Program-made: the position numbers and the translations under genes
Origin: Agelaius tricolor
Lineage: Eukaryota > Chordata > Aves > Passeriformes > Icteridae
Direction of reading: 5' to 3'
DNA: 64,000 nucleotides
NCBI GenBank assembly: GCA_023055355.1
Contig: JALJCS010000004.1
Coordinates: 28,548,744 to 28,612,743, forward strand
The notes under the pieces: generated by a model
Database searches by the model: none
What the model was told of the DNA's origin: nothing
Seen by the model: the letters and a program-made list of their open reading frames with translations, nothing else
Shown here: in pieces, positions 23,166 through 37,881 of the stretch
Layout of the letters: the number at the start of each line of letters is the position of its first letter
Position numbering within the stretch: the first letter of the stretch is position 1

Positions 23166-26100
23166 TTTCAGTCATTTAATACCTTTAATGAAATTTTACT
23201 TCATAATTTATTGGTTTTGGAATAACTCTTTTCTGGAAACAAATATTTTCACCTAAAGAAGAAATGCTAGTTAATTCTCATATTTTTGGTAATTAGAAAA
23301 ATTAGATTGACAGGCTAAGATTTGTTACAAGATATTTAAGTCTGTGAATATTGTACATCCTATTGCACCTACAAAAGTGATTATTTGACTGAATTATTAT
23401 GTTGTCGCTGTGATTCCTAGAGCTGGTAAAGTTTTCATCATTAGTTTAAAGTGCCTGTTTTGCTTCTACAGAGATAATACTATTGCCCCTGAGAATTCAT
23501 GCTTCTATGATTTTTTTTCCTTTTCAAAACTCCAAATATGTGCTTACCATTTTTAACAAGAAACATAATCTTAAAAGGGATAGAATCATTAAATATCTGT
23601 GTATTTCAAAAGGCTAGTACATTTATCTACTTGCTTCAAGAAGGGCAAAACATAGTTCCATTCATTGCTGTTGAAAGAAAATAGTTGATCCTTTTTCATA
23701 GGTCCCATTATGAGAATGAAGATCATATCAATAATTGAAAAATACTTGAACTTTTTTTCTTATCAGTGTATATAACTCATAAGCTGATTGGCAGAAGCTT
23801 TAGTTTAACCTGGTAGCATGAAGGATGCCTTTGGCAGTTGTATGCTTTCCTGCCTAGTACAGTGTAACCCTCAAACTAAGGAGCACGATGATAGTGCAAA
23901 AACTTTCAAGGAGTTTTATGATTTTCCAAGAAGCTGGGGTTCTATTAGAACATTGTAACAGGAAGATATTTTTTTTTTTTTTTTTTGCTAAACACAGCAA
24001 GTTTAACATTCCAGCCCTCCTGTGAAACTGAAAAAATTTATCTGGGAGTATACGACCCGGGTTTGCTTGAGTACATGGAACATTGAAATCTTTACTTTTT
24101 ACCTGATTTCTATTTTTTTTTAACTTGTACATATTAGAGTGTCAAAAATCATCCAAATGGATTGGCTTTTCCAGACAAATGCCTCTAAGTTTCCAAAGTA
24201 GTTGTATAATATCACTAAGAGCAGTTTTTCTAAATGGTCTGTCATCCAAAGTTTCAGACATCCATTGCATCTTTAAAGTATAAGACAGCTATTACTGCAG
24301 ACAGCTTTTGAAATTTATGGGCTTCTTGTGAAAGAAAAATACACTAGCTGCAGACCTTAGACAGATAATATTACAGGCTTGTATATATTCTGCCCTTTAC
24401 TTCTCATGCACTCATCTGACTTGAGAAGAAAATAGTCTTGTCAGTGCTTGAAATTAGATATACTAGTCTAAGAAAAGTGTTTCCTCTGTTGCTGATGGTA
24501 TCCCTGTATGCTTGCCCTCTGAAATCATCAATGATCTATGTAAGGCTTTTTGGCTTCAAAAGTTGTCTTCATCTGCTGAAAATAAATCCTGGTAAACCAA
24601 TCAAATTTCCCCAGGAACACTTATTCATTGATGAAACAAGTTTTTAAAAGCTGACGACTCTTAAAAACATAATGTTCCCACCAGAGGAAGTGACATTATG
24701 GGTGGATTAACTAGATTTTGAAATCTGAAAGTATTGTGTTGTTTTACTACTCTGCTTTACTGACATAAAGTTAAACATTTGGTTTTCAGATTTAGATTGA
24801 CTAAAACCTAATAATTGTCTCCTCTTATATTAAATTTCATAAAGAAAACCAGTGAGGTAAGACTTAAAAACCACAAAACGAAATAGGAGGAAAACCTGTG
24901 TATGTGCAAAGAAGAATTAATTGTTCTAATGTCACTTGCACTTCAGTACAACTGGTAGTCACCATAGCTAGAAAAACCTATGCAATGTTTCCGAATCACT
25001 AAATCGGATATGTGAAAAGTGCCTGAGAAATGTGTAAGGCTCTTTCTTTCCACCTTCCCTTGTTGCTGAGAGTGAAAGGGTCCATGAGGGATATTCTCCT
25101 TTAGGTGTTTCTAGAGAAGCAGGGACAGATAATTTGCTTGCCCTCTCTGATCTACCCTGCTGACCTTCCAAAGCCATTAGGACAACAGATATGGAGAAGG
25201 AGGATAAGAATAAGACTGTGATACCTATTTTCCTTGACTCAGGAAACAAGGAGTAGGAAAATGCTTCATGTTTCTCTTCTTTTCACTTGATGACTGGGGG
25301 ATTCGAATGTATCCTAGAGGTTAGCAATATGGAGCCTAGAGAAGATTGAAAACAAAAGTAAAAAGAAAAAAACCAAAACAACCGAAATAGAAAAGACTTC
25401 TTCATGTATGACAGGAAGAGAAAATTATTTGAAACATCTTGAAGTTTAGCAGTATTGTCTGAAGAGTACTGAGGCTTTAGTTTTTTGTGGAGCCAAAAGA
25501 AATGTGTTGTGCAAGGAGACTAAGCCTATGAACAGTAACTACAGAACATCTGTAATTCTTACATGGCTGATTTATAATTCCTCTTTACATCACCAGTGTT
25601 GTGGGAAAAATGTGCAATTTTTTTATAAACTGTTTATAAGGAGTCTGAGAATGCCTCATGTATTTTTTGTATAGCTGATATTTAATGAGGAGGTTTGCTT
25701 ATATACTTAGGTTTTCATTGTGCTTTAATATGGCTATCCTGGGCAGTGAGTACTGTACTGTATTAGAGAAAGTGGTGTGGTTTTGGATGTTTTAACCAAA
25801 CATTCTTTGGCTTGAGTCTATGAATCTACAAATGAGAATAAAATTACTGTTTTAAGTATTATTTTATGTGAGAGAAAAGATGAGGGGTTCCAATTTGGTA
25901 ACTGTCAGTGCCTGAAGAAATAACAAACTAAATATTCTAAATAACATCCATAGAATTTTTTTTAAATTGAAAGGTTTAATTTTCCTGTCCAGGTAAAATG
26001 TGATATGCACAGGAATTGAATATTTATTATCTATATAAAAATCAGATATTGAACTCATAATCCATAAATCCTAGTGTAATTCTTCAGCCACAAGACCAGG

Positions 26101-27793
26101 CACCAATATAATTTAATTGCTAGATTGGGAAAACTGATATTTGCCCTGCTTTGCCATAATTTGTGTCCCAAAGCAATATACAGGATATGGGAAGGGGATC
26201 TCCTTCTGTGTTCTCTGCTTCATATAAACAACTCTCAATATCTTACTTATGCTCTTACATATAATTCTACACTCTTGACACAATATAGTTACACAGGTGA
26301 TTATTTGTATTAGTGGTTGCAGAGCAGGAAGATTATATGAAGGCCTGAAAAGTATTATTTAGGGAGTCATAAGAACTGGAGAAAGAATAGCAAATAATTG
26401 ACAGATATAAATATATAAATCAGATTCTTGTTCTTAATGATTATCATGGCACTGCTTTTAACTGATCTCATAACGCAAATAAGAGACTACTATAAAGATT
26501 AGTGTTGTGGAAATTGATACAATCGGATTTCTTGCTGTAATTTAAGCATGCTGTAATATATATGTATTATGCATGGAGAGAGCTTCTGCATACTGCACTT
26601 ATCTGAACAGTCAAAAACGATTAGAGTGATAGACAGTTGTTTTCTGATGGTAAGAAGCTTGTGCAAGTGAGGGTAAAAAATATAACCTTGATTAAAACAT
26701 TCTTCAAGATTAATATCTTTGGAAAAAAGCCCTTTAATTTTCACGCTTTTGTTCAGGAGAGAGAAAATTGCCAAATTATTTTAATTTTTCACCAAATTTA
26801 TTTCACTATACTTCCTTTTAAAAATTCTTCACCTTATTTCTATCTATTTTATGAAAAACTATATGGTTACAGGACCCTAATTCTGAGTGCTCTAACAAGA
26901 CACAATAGATGCACTTGATGTGAAAAGTGTATGTCATATGTATTTTTACAACTGAACAAAGTGATGAGTTCACTTAACAGCTTATGTAGAGTCTTAGTAT
27001 CCTTGATTTCAAATGTTCATGATAATTATGACCTATGAAAAGCCAGATGGTCTTGGTTTAGAAGACAATGCATGTATTTTAGAAACTGAGTGCATATTGT
27101 CTTCTTGGTCATTAGTGAAAATTTTATATAGCAGCTAGGGAAAAAAAAGCCAACATATATGTGTTTTGGTGATGGTAAATAGACTTGCATGGTTATCTCT
27201 ACTGCTGACATCCATTTAAAATTTGGAAAAATAATGCTATCACCTATTTGGTAAAAGTTCCTAACTGAAGAAACAGTCCTCAGTCTTACTATTTGCTAGC
27301 AGAGATTGAGATAAGAGGGTTTTGAGCACTGACGCTGAAGAAATTTATTGATTATATGAGAACAATCAAACACATTTTATATTGAAGAAGATGATTTGAA
27401 ATTGATGCTTAATGATAAGAGAATTTATAGTGAGATTTTTATAGAAGACCCCAAATTCCATTGTGTTGAATGCAAAAAATATTTAGCATGTATTCTTGCT
27501 TCAGAACACTCAGGAGGCCTATTACTGGTGGTTATGAATTATTCCTGAATACCTAATTTCTGCCACCGAGTTTTCACTTGGAATTAGAGACAGTAAAAAC
27601 CTAAATTTATTATTCAGTAGCTCAATAGATTTTCAAGAATCTCCACCATCTACTAGCTATAGACAGGCAAAAGAAAAACCCATAATAAAATTAACAAATC
27701 AATCTATAGCACTACCCCCCTACCCCCCAATTTCATGTGTATTTTAACAAATCGGTGTGTAAATATTCTAAAATAATACAACATTTTTAAATC

Positions 27794-27824
<31 letters not shown>

Positions 27825-30800
27825 GTGCTCATTTTTATCACCTGTTAGGTGTTCTGAAATGTAACTATGAACCATTTGGAACTTAACAGGTTAAGCTACC
27901 TTACAGTACTATCAGATTCCCATCCCAGACTCACAGGTATTTGGTTTCTGTAAGTTCTTTATATTCTGTGTACAATGGAAAACAGCTTGGTTGATTTGTT
28001 AGAGGCAGAGTGTGAAATTGAAGGAAATTACAGAGAATTAGAATACTGGGGGAGTTTCAAAGTCTGGTCTGGAGTTTTTACTGAAAGGGGTTTACCCAAA
28101 CACAAGGGGTCTACCAATGAGACAAGCCATCCTTGGGCCGCAGATATCATAGATCAACTATTTAATATGCAAATATTTCTGATACTGTGTTTGATTAGTA
28201 GTCTAAGTAATTCAATACACCTCTCTGAAAATCTTTGAAGTGTATGTAATACTCTGTCATTTTTTTTCTTATAATACAAACTTGCCCTTGAATTAATGAG
28301 ATAGGGAGATAAAGTTGCTGTATTAGGCAAGAAACTTCACAGGTAAAACTGCTTTAGGATGACACTTCTGCCATTTTTAAGAGTTATAGGCACTGTTCAT
28401 GTGAACTGTTGGTAATAAAGTCAGTCCACGGTGTAATGTTCATGTTGAAGCTATATATCATTAGAATAGAGCCACATTCACCAAAGAATTAATGAAACCT
28501 TCTCTGTATTTTTCTCTACCGTGTGCAACTATCTGATAAGGTAATGTCCGATGATAAATGGAGTTTACGGTGAACTGCTAGATTCAATCTTTGACTGTAA
28601 ATCTTCAAAGCTAGCTTCTTTCAACAAAGAAGCTAAAATCACTGCAGTGTACACCAACTGTTGCTTGAATCGAATTCATCCTGACAAGGATAGTATCTCT
28701 TGCAAAATCTTCCTTAAATGGGGTCACAAAGAGTTCATGATGAAAAAGCTGAATGGAAGAATTTCTTCTATACTGGTAGAAATTTTCTCTTCAAAAAAAT
28801 GTTGTAAATACTTTTTACATCAGAAAATTGTGATTTTATATATCATTTGATATTACCAAAATAATTTTTTTATCATATAATTTCTGAAGAAATGTTGTGA
28901 CCTCCTTCAACAATTCTTATCATTCTCAGCCCTCTTGAGCGCTTAACCCTGTTTGTTCTTTCATGAATATTTGTTTGATAATGATACAAATGAAGATTAA
29001 AACTGTCATGATTGATTCATTATGGCCTTAAGCGCCTACTAAGAAGATTCCTGTATATTTTAATGCAGGATTTATAAAGCAGACATCTGTTAAGTATACT
29101 TCTCATTTCTCTTTCACATACAAATTCTGATTTAGGGTTTGAATCATGTCAATTTTTCCTCACCAAAATCTATGGCTGAATCAATAGGATTCTTTGCTAC
29201 AGATTTTGACTGTTAATAGGTAAAGCTACTGCAGTAATTGAGCTGATATGACAGCTGAAACAGACATAGAAGTGTTGTTTTAGATTTGCCTTAGTAATGG
29301 CATCATTAATCATAGAGCCTATAGAGAGAGAAGGGTCATTCAAAACATGTTTTGTAAAGTCTGAACAAAGCACACACTGGCATATTTTGGGAAAAAACCC
29401 ACATAACTAATTTTTCTGTTGTATATTCCTTATGAATTTGGATTAAAACAACAGAATAAGGGAATGTAATTAAAAAAATAAGGTTAATTTTGAATTTTAT
29501 AAACATGAGCTCTAAATTAAAATAGAATTTTCAGTGTTTCAGTGAATAATTTTGCTACTGAGAAAATGTCAAAGACAAAAACCAGGATTACTTATCCTGT
29601 TGAGATATCCATGGGTGAATGGGCTGAAATACTTGTGTTCTTTTCTGGCAATCAGAGATCAAAAATAGCAATAATTAAATGTTCAAGTTGAAAAGAAATT
29701 AAAAGAAGTATAGAAAGGTTTAAAATACTGAGCTGTCTCAGAGAGAAGCAGGAGGTGTAAGTTTAGAAACCAATGAACAATTAAAAGAAGTTAGAGGGGA
29801 ACTTAATGTCCAAGCTTTTTCATGCTAGCAAACTTGAGAGAGGATGTGCAAAATGGTCAAGTACAGCACTGTTTTTAAAAGAGGATGTAATTGAAACATG
29901 GGATTGAGTGCTGGAAGGCTGGCAAGTTAGCACAGACTGAGCACTGATTAGGTATATTTGTGGATTCAGAAAAAATCCAAAATTTCTGTAGACTGCTGGT
30001 TTTTTGGAGGAGGGGAAGGAGTTAAGCAAAAAGCAATCTGAGGCCTTAAGACAGAGCTAACAACTAAGAGCTTTCGTTGTCAGCTACTATATTCATCTTC
30101 TCTCAAAGTGTTTCTTCCTGGGCAGTGTCAGAAACAGTGGTGAAATAAATGAATTATTAATGTCCAATAGTGCAGAAAATCTGGTGATCCACCTTAATAA
30201 AAAATGAGAAGGGTTAGTTTTGACAGCCTCAGTGTAGGCCTTCATCTGTATGTACTGATTCAGGGAAGGCGCAAGGAGGCAAATAAACAGGCAAATGGGA
30301 GGAGCTACCTGTCTGTGAAGGGAGGGCAGAGACCTGCATGAGGTCATAGGACTCTCCCCACACAGTTTCACTTAGAGACCTTTGATTCAGACAAGAAGTT
30401 AAACCTGTAATCTATCAATTAGCTACACTTACAGATGGAAAGGAATTTTGTGAATTGTTTTTTTCCTTCTCGATCCCTACATCTTGCTGGTATTGTCTTG
30501 TAGTGTTGCCATAAATGATTTATTGAGAATGCTGATAATAATTAAGTTGCTTTGTGAAAGCAAACAACAGATTTTTTTGTATGTGCTGTGATCTACAAAA
30601 GTTATGTTTGAAATTTAAGCCTGGAAGGTGCTGAGTACCTCTCGCTCCTGTTGTGTCTTCTGCACCTTTCAATTTTGAAGTTATATTCATACACAAGTAA
30701 GACAATATTTAAAATTTTGAATAATACAAACAAAACATCCACAAACTAAAGACCCTATTAAATATATGTGGACTCTTTACTGGATTGTATTTATTGTGCT

Positions 30801-33800
30801 TTCTACTATTTTATATATAAGAACAGAGAAGTCTGAAGAAAAAAAGTACAGAAGAAAACAAAACCAAATGAACAATAAAGCAGTTATAGAAACAAAGAAC
30901 TTTCTCTCGAGAGTTAGCTTGTGACACTTTCTACTTTTATTGAGGCTGGCCAAATGGAAGGATAACTTAATTTGTTAGTCTTTCAAGTCTGTTGCAAATA
31001 ACATTTTTTGAGTGTTGTGGTTCCACCTGTCTAACAAAGAAATATATGAGCAGTAAACCCTCACCTAGGGAGAGCTGTATCTTTCTGCCAACAGTATTTA
31101 TATAGGAGAGCATGGGAAGTATGCATCTGCAATAGGCAAAGTATTCAACCAAAATTGTCAGAAAAAGGTTAGTAAGCCATTATCAATAGTCTGTTAATAT
31201 TTAATATGTGTAATTGGATGAGAATATGTGTTTAGGTGCTGTTTTTTTTTAAGAGAGTGGTGCGGGACTTGAAGTGAAATACACTAGGGATACACTTAGG
31301 CATGTAGGAAATCATACAGCATAGTAGTTTAACGAAGGAAAATGCATCTCCACCTATACATACAGAAGGTAAAAGCTATAAATTGATTTTGAATTCCATT
31401 TCAGTGGCAAGTAATGATCCAATATTGATCTAAATTCAGTTTTGAGAAGATGTATGAAACTGAACTCCACTAACATTCTTGAACTTACTTTTTGAAAGTA
31501 CTTTCTTTAGTAAGTCTGTTGGTTTCTGCCACATTAAAAAAAAAACTAGTGAAAATAGGAAACTTTTACTTTGGGAATGCAGAATCTTTAGACATACTAA
31601 AACACATTAAGTTATTAGCTATACAGTCTTGTAGATGTAGAAACAGCTTAATTTCATCCTATTATGTTAAAGAAAAGTGCCTCCTAATCAATATGGTATT
31701 TATATATTCAGATGGCATCTCTTTTTTGGTACATCCTGAGTAAGATAAAAAATATACAAGTAGAATATTCGAGTTATAAAATGGTTTAAATTAAGCCATC
31801 TCCTTCTAATGATGGCATTCAATTACATTAAAAAGTTATTTTTGTATATACATGAAGAAATTCATGCCAGGTTCAAACTCTGACACTAAAGGATTTTTTT
31901 TATGTAGCATATTCACACATGAATAGTAATCTTGCATAAAATACGTTAATGCTCACAGTTTAGCTGTTGCATCTATTTTAGGTATTTTGAAATATCATGA
32001 AGCTTTAAAAAATGTTTTGCTGTAGCAGATAAAAGTCACTTAAAAGACAAATGGCAAACCTGTCATCAAGACACGACCCCATTTTATTATTAGTTATGAT
32101 AATGTGTATGTTAAAGCACTTGAAATTTTACTGGGTTAGCCTGTTGTGAGTGATTTCTGAAAACTAATTTTCGTCTTTGTTTTAAACACACTTTAATAGC
32201 TGTACAACATATCTTTTGGCACTTTTGTCTGCATGATGAAATAGATAGTTTCTTACAGAAACTAGATAGATTTGTAAGATTTACTAGAACTAAATAAATC
32301 TGATGATGAAAAATCCTCTGGTCCACATGATACTGCTGCTGAAGTAGGCTTTTTTTGATTTTTCTCAAATTACTTGATATGATTTTAAAATCAATTTAAT
32401 TATTTATATTGCTAATAGTTAAAAGGCCCAAATATCATAACACTGTATATGGATTTAGATTGCCTTTTCCTGAAACATTATTCAATTTCAGTTCATTATT
32501 TTCTTTAAAAGCACATATGTCAGTCTCAAAAAAAATTATTAAGGTAGCTACATGAGTTTTTTTCCTTTAAAAATAATTTTAAAATATTAAATTTTTAAAA
32601 ATCAGAATAAGTTGAAAAAATCCACAGAACTTTATAATTTTATGACTTTTGGGTAAAAAAAGTTATCACAGGCTTATTTTCCTCTTTGAAAGAAGAATAG
32701 AAGTGTCAAAATGTAAAGCTCCTCAGGGCAGGAAAATCACTTTTTTTCTACCACTAATCCAAATTCAGACTATGTAGTCTCATGTAGAATCCCATGTTTG
32801 TTATCGTTTTGTTATAACAAAGAGTAAAATATGGGGTCTTTTCAGGTGATTGTGCAATTTCAGCAAATTTTCTCTTAAAAATATAATCCAGTTGCATGTA
32901 TTATACAGCCAAGTAAAATTTTTGCCTATACAAATGTGTTCTTGCACCACAGACTATGACACATTTCTAGCTTTTTGTGGATATGTATTAAATAGTGTGA
33001 AGTGAATATAAGTATACTATTCTCTCCTTTAAAAAATGAAAATTTAAAAATTGCCAATACAAATGTTTATTAAAAAGACATAATTAGAAAATTAAGAGAG
33101 TTTGGATTCCTCATCTCTCTTACTAAAAAAAACTAAATGTGAAGGTTAGAGAAATGGTACACCTTTTTAAATGTGATGGATATAGTTGGATTTATTCTGA
33201 TGCACTTCTGGCAGACTTAGAATGTTATGGTTTTCTTACAGTTAACTTCAATTGACTGAAACTTAGCATTTCAGTTTAAGGCAGAACATTTATATTTGTT
33301 TAGGATGCTTTATAAAACAGCTGAGACAACAGTAAAAATGGAAGATATAGCATGGAATTGATTCTCCTCATCAGACATGAAGATCATCCATAGCTTCAAA
33401 TTCTTTTGCGTTTAGTAAACACTGAGCGATATTTCCTCAAGTTGCCTAATTTATCAGGTGTATGTGATGAATTTTTGGGAGAGCATTTATGGACTCTGCT
33501 TCCATGGGGCAGGTGGTATATTCATACATATTTTTCTCTCTATATTTAGCAAGAAGAACTCACTGCTTTCATGATGAATATGTAAAGGAAATAATATTAT
33601 TTAATTGCCTTATATTAGCAGCATGCATTTAGCAAAATTAGGGAAGTCTTATTTGAATTTTTTACCTTTAAAATTCTTCTGTATTTCTACATATTTGGAA
33701 TCTGGAATAATATAGCAATGTCTGTGTGGAATAATTCTAGCAATATTTGGGGCTATCGGTAAAATTTCACCAAAAGTAGTTACGGCCTAAGAATAAATGA

Positions 33801-36331
33801 AATAGACATTATCATCTGTGCAGCAATTCTTAATGTTAGGCCCCCGAGCTCTCTTTTCCACCAGATGCAAAAGTGTGTGCAGTGATATATTCATTGATAT
33901 CTTTATATAACTACTGTAATGCGTAGCAGGGGTTAATTCTTATCACCATGGACAGTATACAGTATGGATGAAATTTCAGGTTTAGAGTTCCAAAGTGAGA
34001 CAGATGGACTTTATCAAGGGATAAAATCAAAGCAATGTACTGGTTTCTCTTTTTTATCCTCTTTTTTTTTTTCCTCATATTGCCACTGGTACCGATTGAG
34101 ATGACTAATAAGCTATAAAGTAACAGAATTTTTCAACAAGCAGAGAAGAGCTAAACATGCAAACACCATGTATACATAGGAAAGCAGAATGAAGAGTAAA
34201 ATACTCAGTTTCTGCTTCAGTTTTGGACTCAGCCTTCTGAAACTGTGAGAACGAGAAAGATAATTAATTTTGTTACCGTACTGACATTCAGGTTTCTTCA
34301 GTGACACCTTTTGGTCTAACTTGGTGAAGACAGAGTCTAAAACGAACAGTAAAACAGTTACAAAATTTATTCACTGGAGAAAGAAATGTGAGTTCAGCAA
34401 TTTTCAATACCTTCTCCTCTCTTCATTAACTATTTCCCTATATTTTTTCCCTAACTTTATCTGTGAATCTGATTTTTTTTTTTCTGGTTGATACTAAGAT
34501 GAGCCACTATCAATGCCACTTTAAAAAGCTTAATGGTATACGATTTTTTTTTTTCATTTTTATCCTCTCAAGAGTGCCTAGAGATTAGTTGTGACAACAG
34601 TGAATGTTTCTGTGCTTGACTTTCTTTCTTAGATGTGTGTCTTGGGACAGCTCCATATTACTAATAGGGCACAAATAAAGGAGTTCTGTCAAGGTCTGCT
34701 AGGGTTTTAATGTCTATGTGACTCAGTACAAAACCATATAGCAATACATGCCTGGGTCCCAGATGCAGTATAGCTGCATTTGAGAAGTAATAGCCATGAC
34801 TAATTCAATCAAGCTTAGAGCTGCACTGAGGCAACTCTCAATGTCTAGTTCAAAAGCGGGCTTGGACACAGGGAGTTTGAGTACAGCTGCACCACCACAG
34901 TACATAGCTATTACAAAGAACACATTTATCAAGTGGCATTTATCTCCCTGGCATGTGAGTAAACCAAGTACAATTCCAGCAGTGTCAGTTATTACAGGAA
35001 TTCTCTCCTTCAGTTGCTTCATTTGAAGGCAAATGAAAGAAACTGCTGGAACAAAGAAAATCAGTTTTTCAGATCCAAGAAAATGAATTTCATTATATCT
35101 ATGAAATGCATCGGGTCAGAATATGTCCCAAATACCCAAGTTATTCATAGGAAGTATGGGCTGATTTGTTGGTACAAATGTTATAAAAATAGTATAACTG
35201 TTAGCATTTCACACTGAGCTGTAAACTTGATGAAGCTGAAATGTGTCCTAAATTCAAGTAGCACTTGGGTAAAAAGGGTGTCTAGAAATGTTTTCCTTCA
35301 GTTTCTCTCTCCTTTGCTGTCAATGATCTGGTTCAATCTACTTTAGACTCTCTAACCTAGTTTTTGGTTGCTCATTTTCTTGTCTGATTGGTTTCAGGTG
35401 GCGGTTTTTTGTTTGGCTTGGTTTGTTGTGTTTTTTAAACAGAAAATTAAAGCCAGATTGCCGCCTCTCCAGCCTGCCCCTGCAATGTACGACCTATACA
35501 CAAATAGCAGCTATATTTTTTTTGCTGCTGTTTTTCTGGTGTCCTACCTAGGGATGACTGGTTATTAAGGGGAAGAAGATACCTAGCAACAGAAAGTGTA
35601 AAAAATTGTCTCCTTTACCTCCTTCTTAAGAAGCCCAGTGAAACAAGATGCTGAGGCAAAGAGCAATAAAAAGTGGTCAGAGTGTTTCTATTGCAGAAGA
35701 CACGACTGCTCAGAGGCTACAACAGTTGTTATAAATTAGAGTGTTGTTCAAACTGCTGCAATGTGGCTGAGACAGCCCCATCATAACTGGCTTGGCTGCA
35801 TCCTGTTCAGCCCCTTAAAGAGAAGGTGGATGTGACAAAAAAGTCATTTTGTAAGAGCACATTGAAAATCTCTGTAGACTTATATAGATTAGGAAAACTA
35901 CTTTATACTTTCTGAATTATTTGAAAACATGGAACGTGGATACTAAATATGCAAAAAGAAGATGTAGGAATGACATTTTTTAATTAAAAAGAACTAAAAA
36001 TTCTTCAGAGGAAATTTTTATGAAAAATTTCAGACCATCTTCAGGGAGATTAGTCAAAATAGCTGTTAGCTGGATCCTACTCATAAGCATTTCAAAGAAG
36101 ATAATAATGAGGACAGAAAATTGATTTTTAGGTGGAACAATAAAAGATCAATTGTAACAATCACAGAAAAGCATCCAAGGCTCCAGAGATATCATTCATT
36201 CCTAATTATTAATTAGAGATAATCAACTGCTATATTTAATTTGTTGTAAACTAATTTGTATTTTCTATCCATAAAGAAAATACTTATGTGAAAGTATGAA
36301 ATATGAAATATGCTATATGAAATCTAGCCCA
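23166..36331. other. Long unique noncoding stretch
   Basis: About 13 kb in which I recognise no transposon, gene or RNA gene. Visible items are a T run at 23970-23986, a (TAAA)n tract at 27794-27823 and C-rich 'ctacccccctaccccccaa' near 27710. A few open frames without motifs occur (27975-28238 plus, 28551-28850 plus, 30093-30371 minus, 34723-35022 minus). The G+C-richer 35690-35830 patch has no identified source. The lack of any readable CR1 over this distance contrasts with the rest of the window. Confidence 0.5.
27794..27823. repeat. (TAAA)n microsatellite
   Basis: About seven perfect AAAT/TAAA units run without interruption and are followed by 'taatgtgctc'. Confidence 0.95.
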
Positions 36332-36877
36332 ATTCTGCACCAGTGTAGCCTCATCATTTGGGTACTGTGTGCAGTTCTGGACAGTGCATTATAAAAAACA
36401 TATCAAGTTATCAGAGAATGTCCAAATAAGGGCATTGAAGATAGTGAAGGGCCTTGAGGGGAAGCAGTATGACGAGCAGCTGAGGTCACTTGGTGTGTTT
36501 CGCCTGGAGAAGAGGAGACTGAGAGGAGACCTCACTGCAGTTACTTCCACACAAGAAGAAGAGGAGGGGCAGGCACTGTTCTTTCCTCTGTGGTGACAGT
36601 GACAGGACCTGAGGAAATGGCCTGAATTTCTGTCAGGGGAGGTTTAGGTTGGATATCAGGAAAAGGTTCTTCACCCAGAGGGTGTTTGAGCACGGGAGTG
36701 GGCACCCCAGGGAAGTGGTCATAGCTTCAAGCCTGACAGAGTTCAAGAAGCATTTAGACAACATTCACAACACACATGGTGTGACTCTTGGGGTATCCTG
36801 TGCAGAGTCAGGATTTGGACTTTGATAATCCTTGTTGACCTTTTTCCAACTCATGATATTCAATAATTCTATGATTT
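36332..36877 (+). mobile_element. CR1 LINE, 3' region, plus strand
   Basis: The element begins with 'attctgcaccagtgtagcc' (counterpart of the box that precedes the Tyr-Cys-Val motif) and keeps strong collinearity: 'gtactgtgtgcagttctgga', 'gagaatgtccaaataagggc', 'gcctggagaagaggagactg', 'caggggaggtttaggttgga', 'ggttcttcacccagagggtg', 'gccccagggaagtggtc'-like sequence, 'gtgactcttggggtatcctg' and the terminus 'aataattctatgatt'. It is one of the best conserved copies, about 545 bases. An open frame at 36369-36596 is the surviving ORF2 C-terminal piece, ending at a premature stop. Confidence 0.95.
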
Positions 36878-37862
36878 TGTCAAGTATTATGTTTTAAATC
36901 TAACTATTCAGCAGTGAATATGCTGCTAATAATGTTGTATTTTAATCTGTAATATGGATGTCCTTTGGCCAGAAGTAATAGCAGCCCATATATATAATTA
37001 CATGAATAAATAACTGTATTTTAGGAAAAAAAAAAGTTCAGCAAAACTCCTTAAATGTAATACAGTTATCAAGACTTTAAAATAAAAAACACAATGGTTT
37101 TGGGAAAGCAAAATTCAGACCTATGGCGAGTACAGCCCTTTGGCAGAAATGTGCCAGGTAATGTTTTGTGGGTGGAGATGTTTAAACTGTAACTGGGATT
37201 TCTGGAGCCTGTTCTTCAGTGAGCTGCCAAATTCTCAAGCATATTCCAAACATGAAAATTAAGCACTTGAAAGGCTTTGCAATGAATTCCTGTACTTGAG
37301 TGAATCCCATCTAAAAGAAGTTTTAATCCTCAAAAGTATAGTCATTTGCTTAAATACTTAAAAAAGATGGCACCAGTAAATCACTACTGCCTTGCTAAGG
37401 ATGAGCTCTGCAAGGTGCTGAGCAAAGTGTCACTTATGCAGCAAAGTTTTAAAGCATGTGCTTAGCTGCATAACACCCTAGGGAATAAAGCCTTAGGTGA
37501 CCTTTTCCCTTTCTACTTTAGAAGATCACCACCCACGGTGGCTGGTTTCTATTTTGGCAAATAGATGCAGCACTCAAAATGTACTTAGTAAAAAACTTTC
37601 TTACAGCTTTCAACATTTTGATTTCCAGTAAAAGGAAAAAAAAAGGAGAAAGGAAAATACTTTGAAGAGAGTACCTGGCTTCATTTCATTCTGTGAATCT
37701 GCTCAAATTTGTTCTAAGAGGTTAAAAAGAATGAGGAAAAAGTCTTGTTTTGAGTTGCAGGATTGCATTCAGATTGATTTTTTTCACTTTGATGATTTGG
37801 CATTTCGTTTGTACAGGCTCAGCTGTTATTGAGGATGTAAAAAACCACTTTTTTATGCCCTT

Positions 37863-37881
37863 CCCCCCCCCCCCCCCCCCC
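37863..37881. repeat. C homopolymer, 19 bases
   Basis: Nineteen consecutive C on the plus strand, preceded by 'tttttatgcccttc'. On the minus strand this is G19. The length is likely polymorphic and also prone to sequencing error. Confidence 0.9.
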
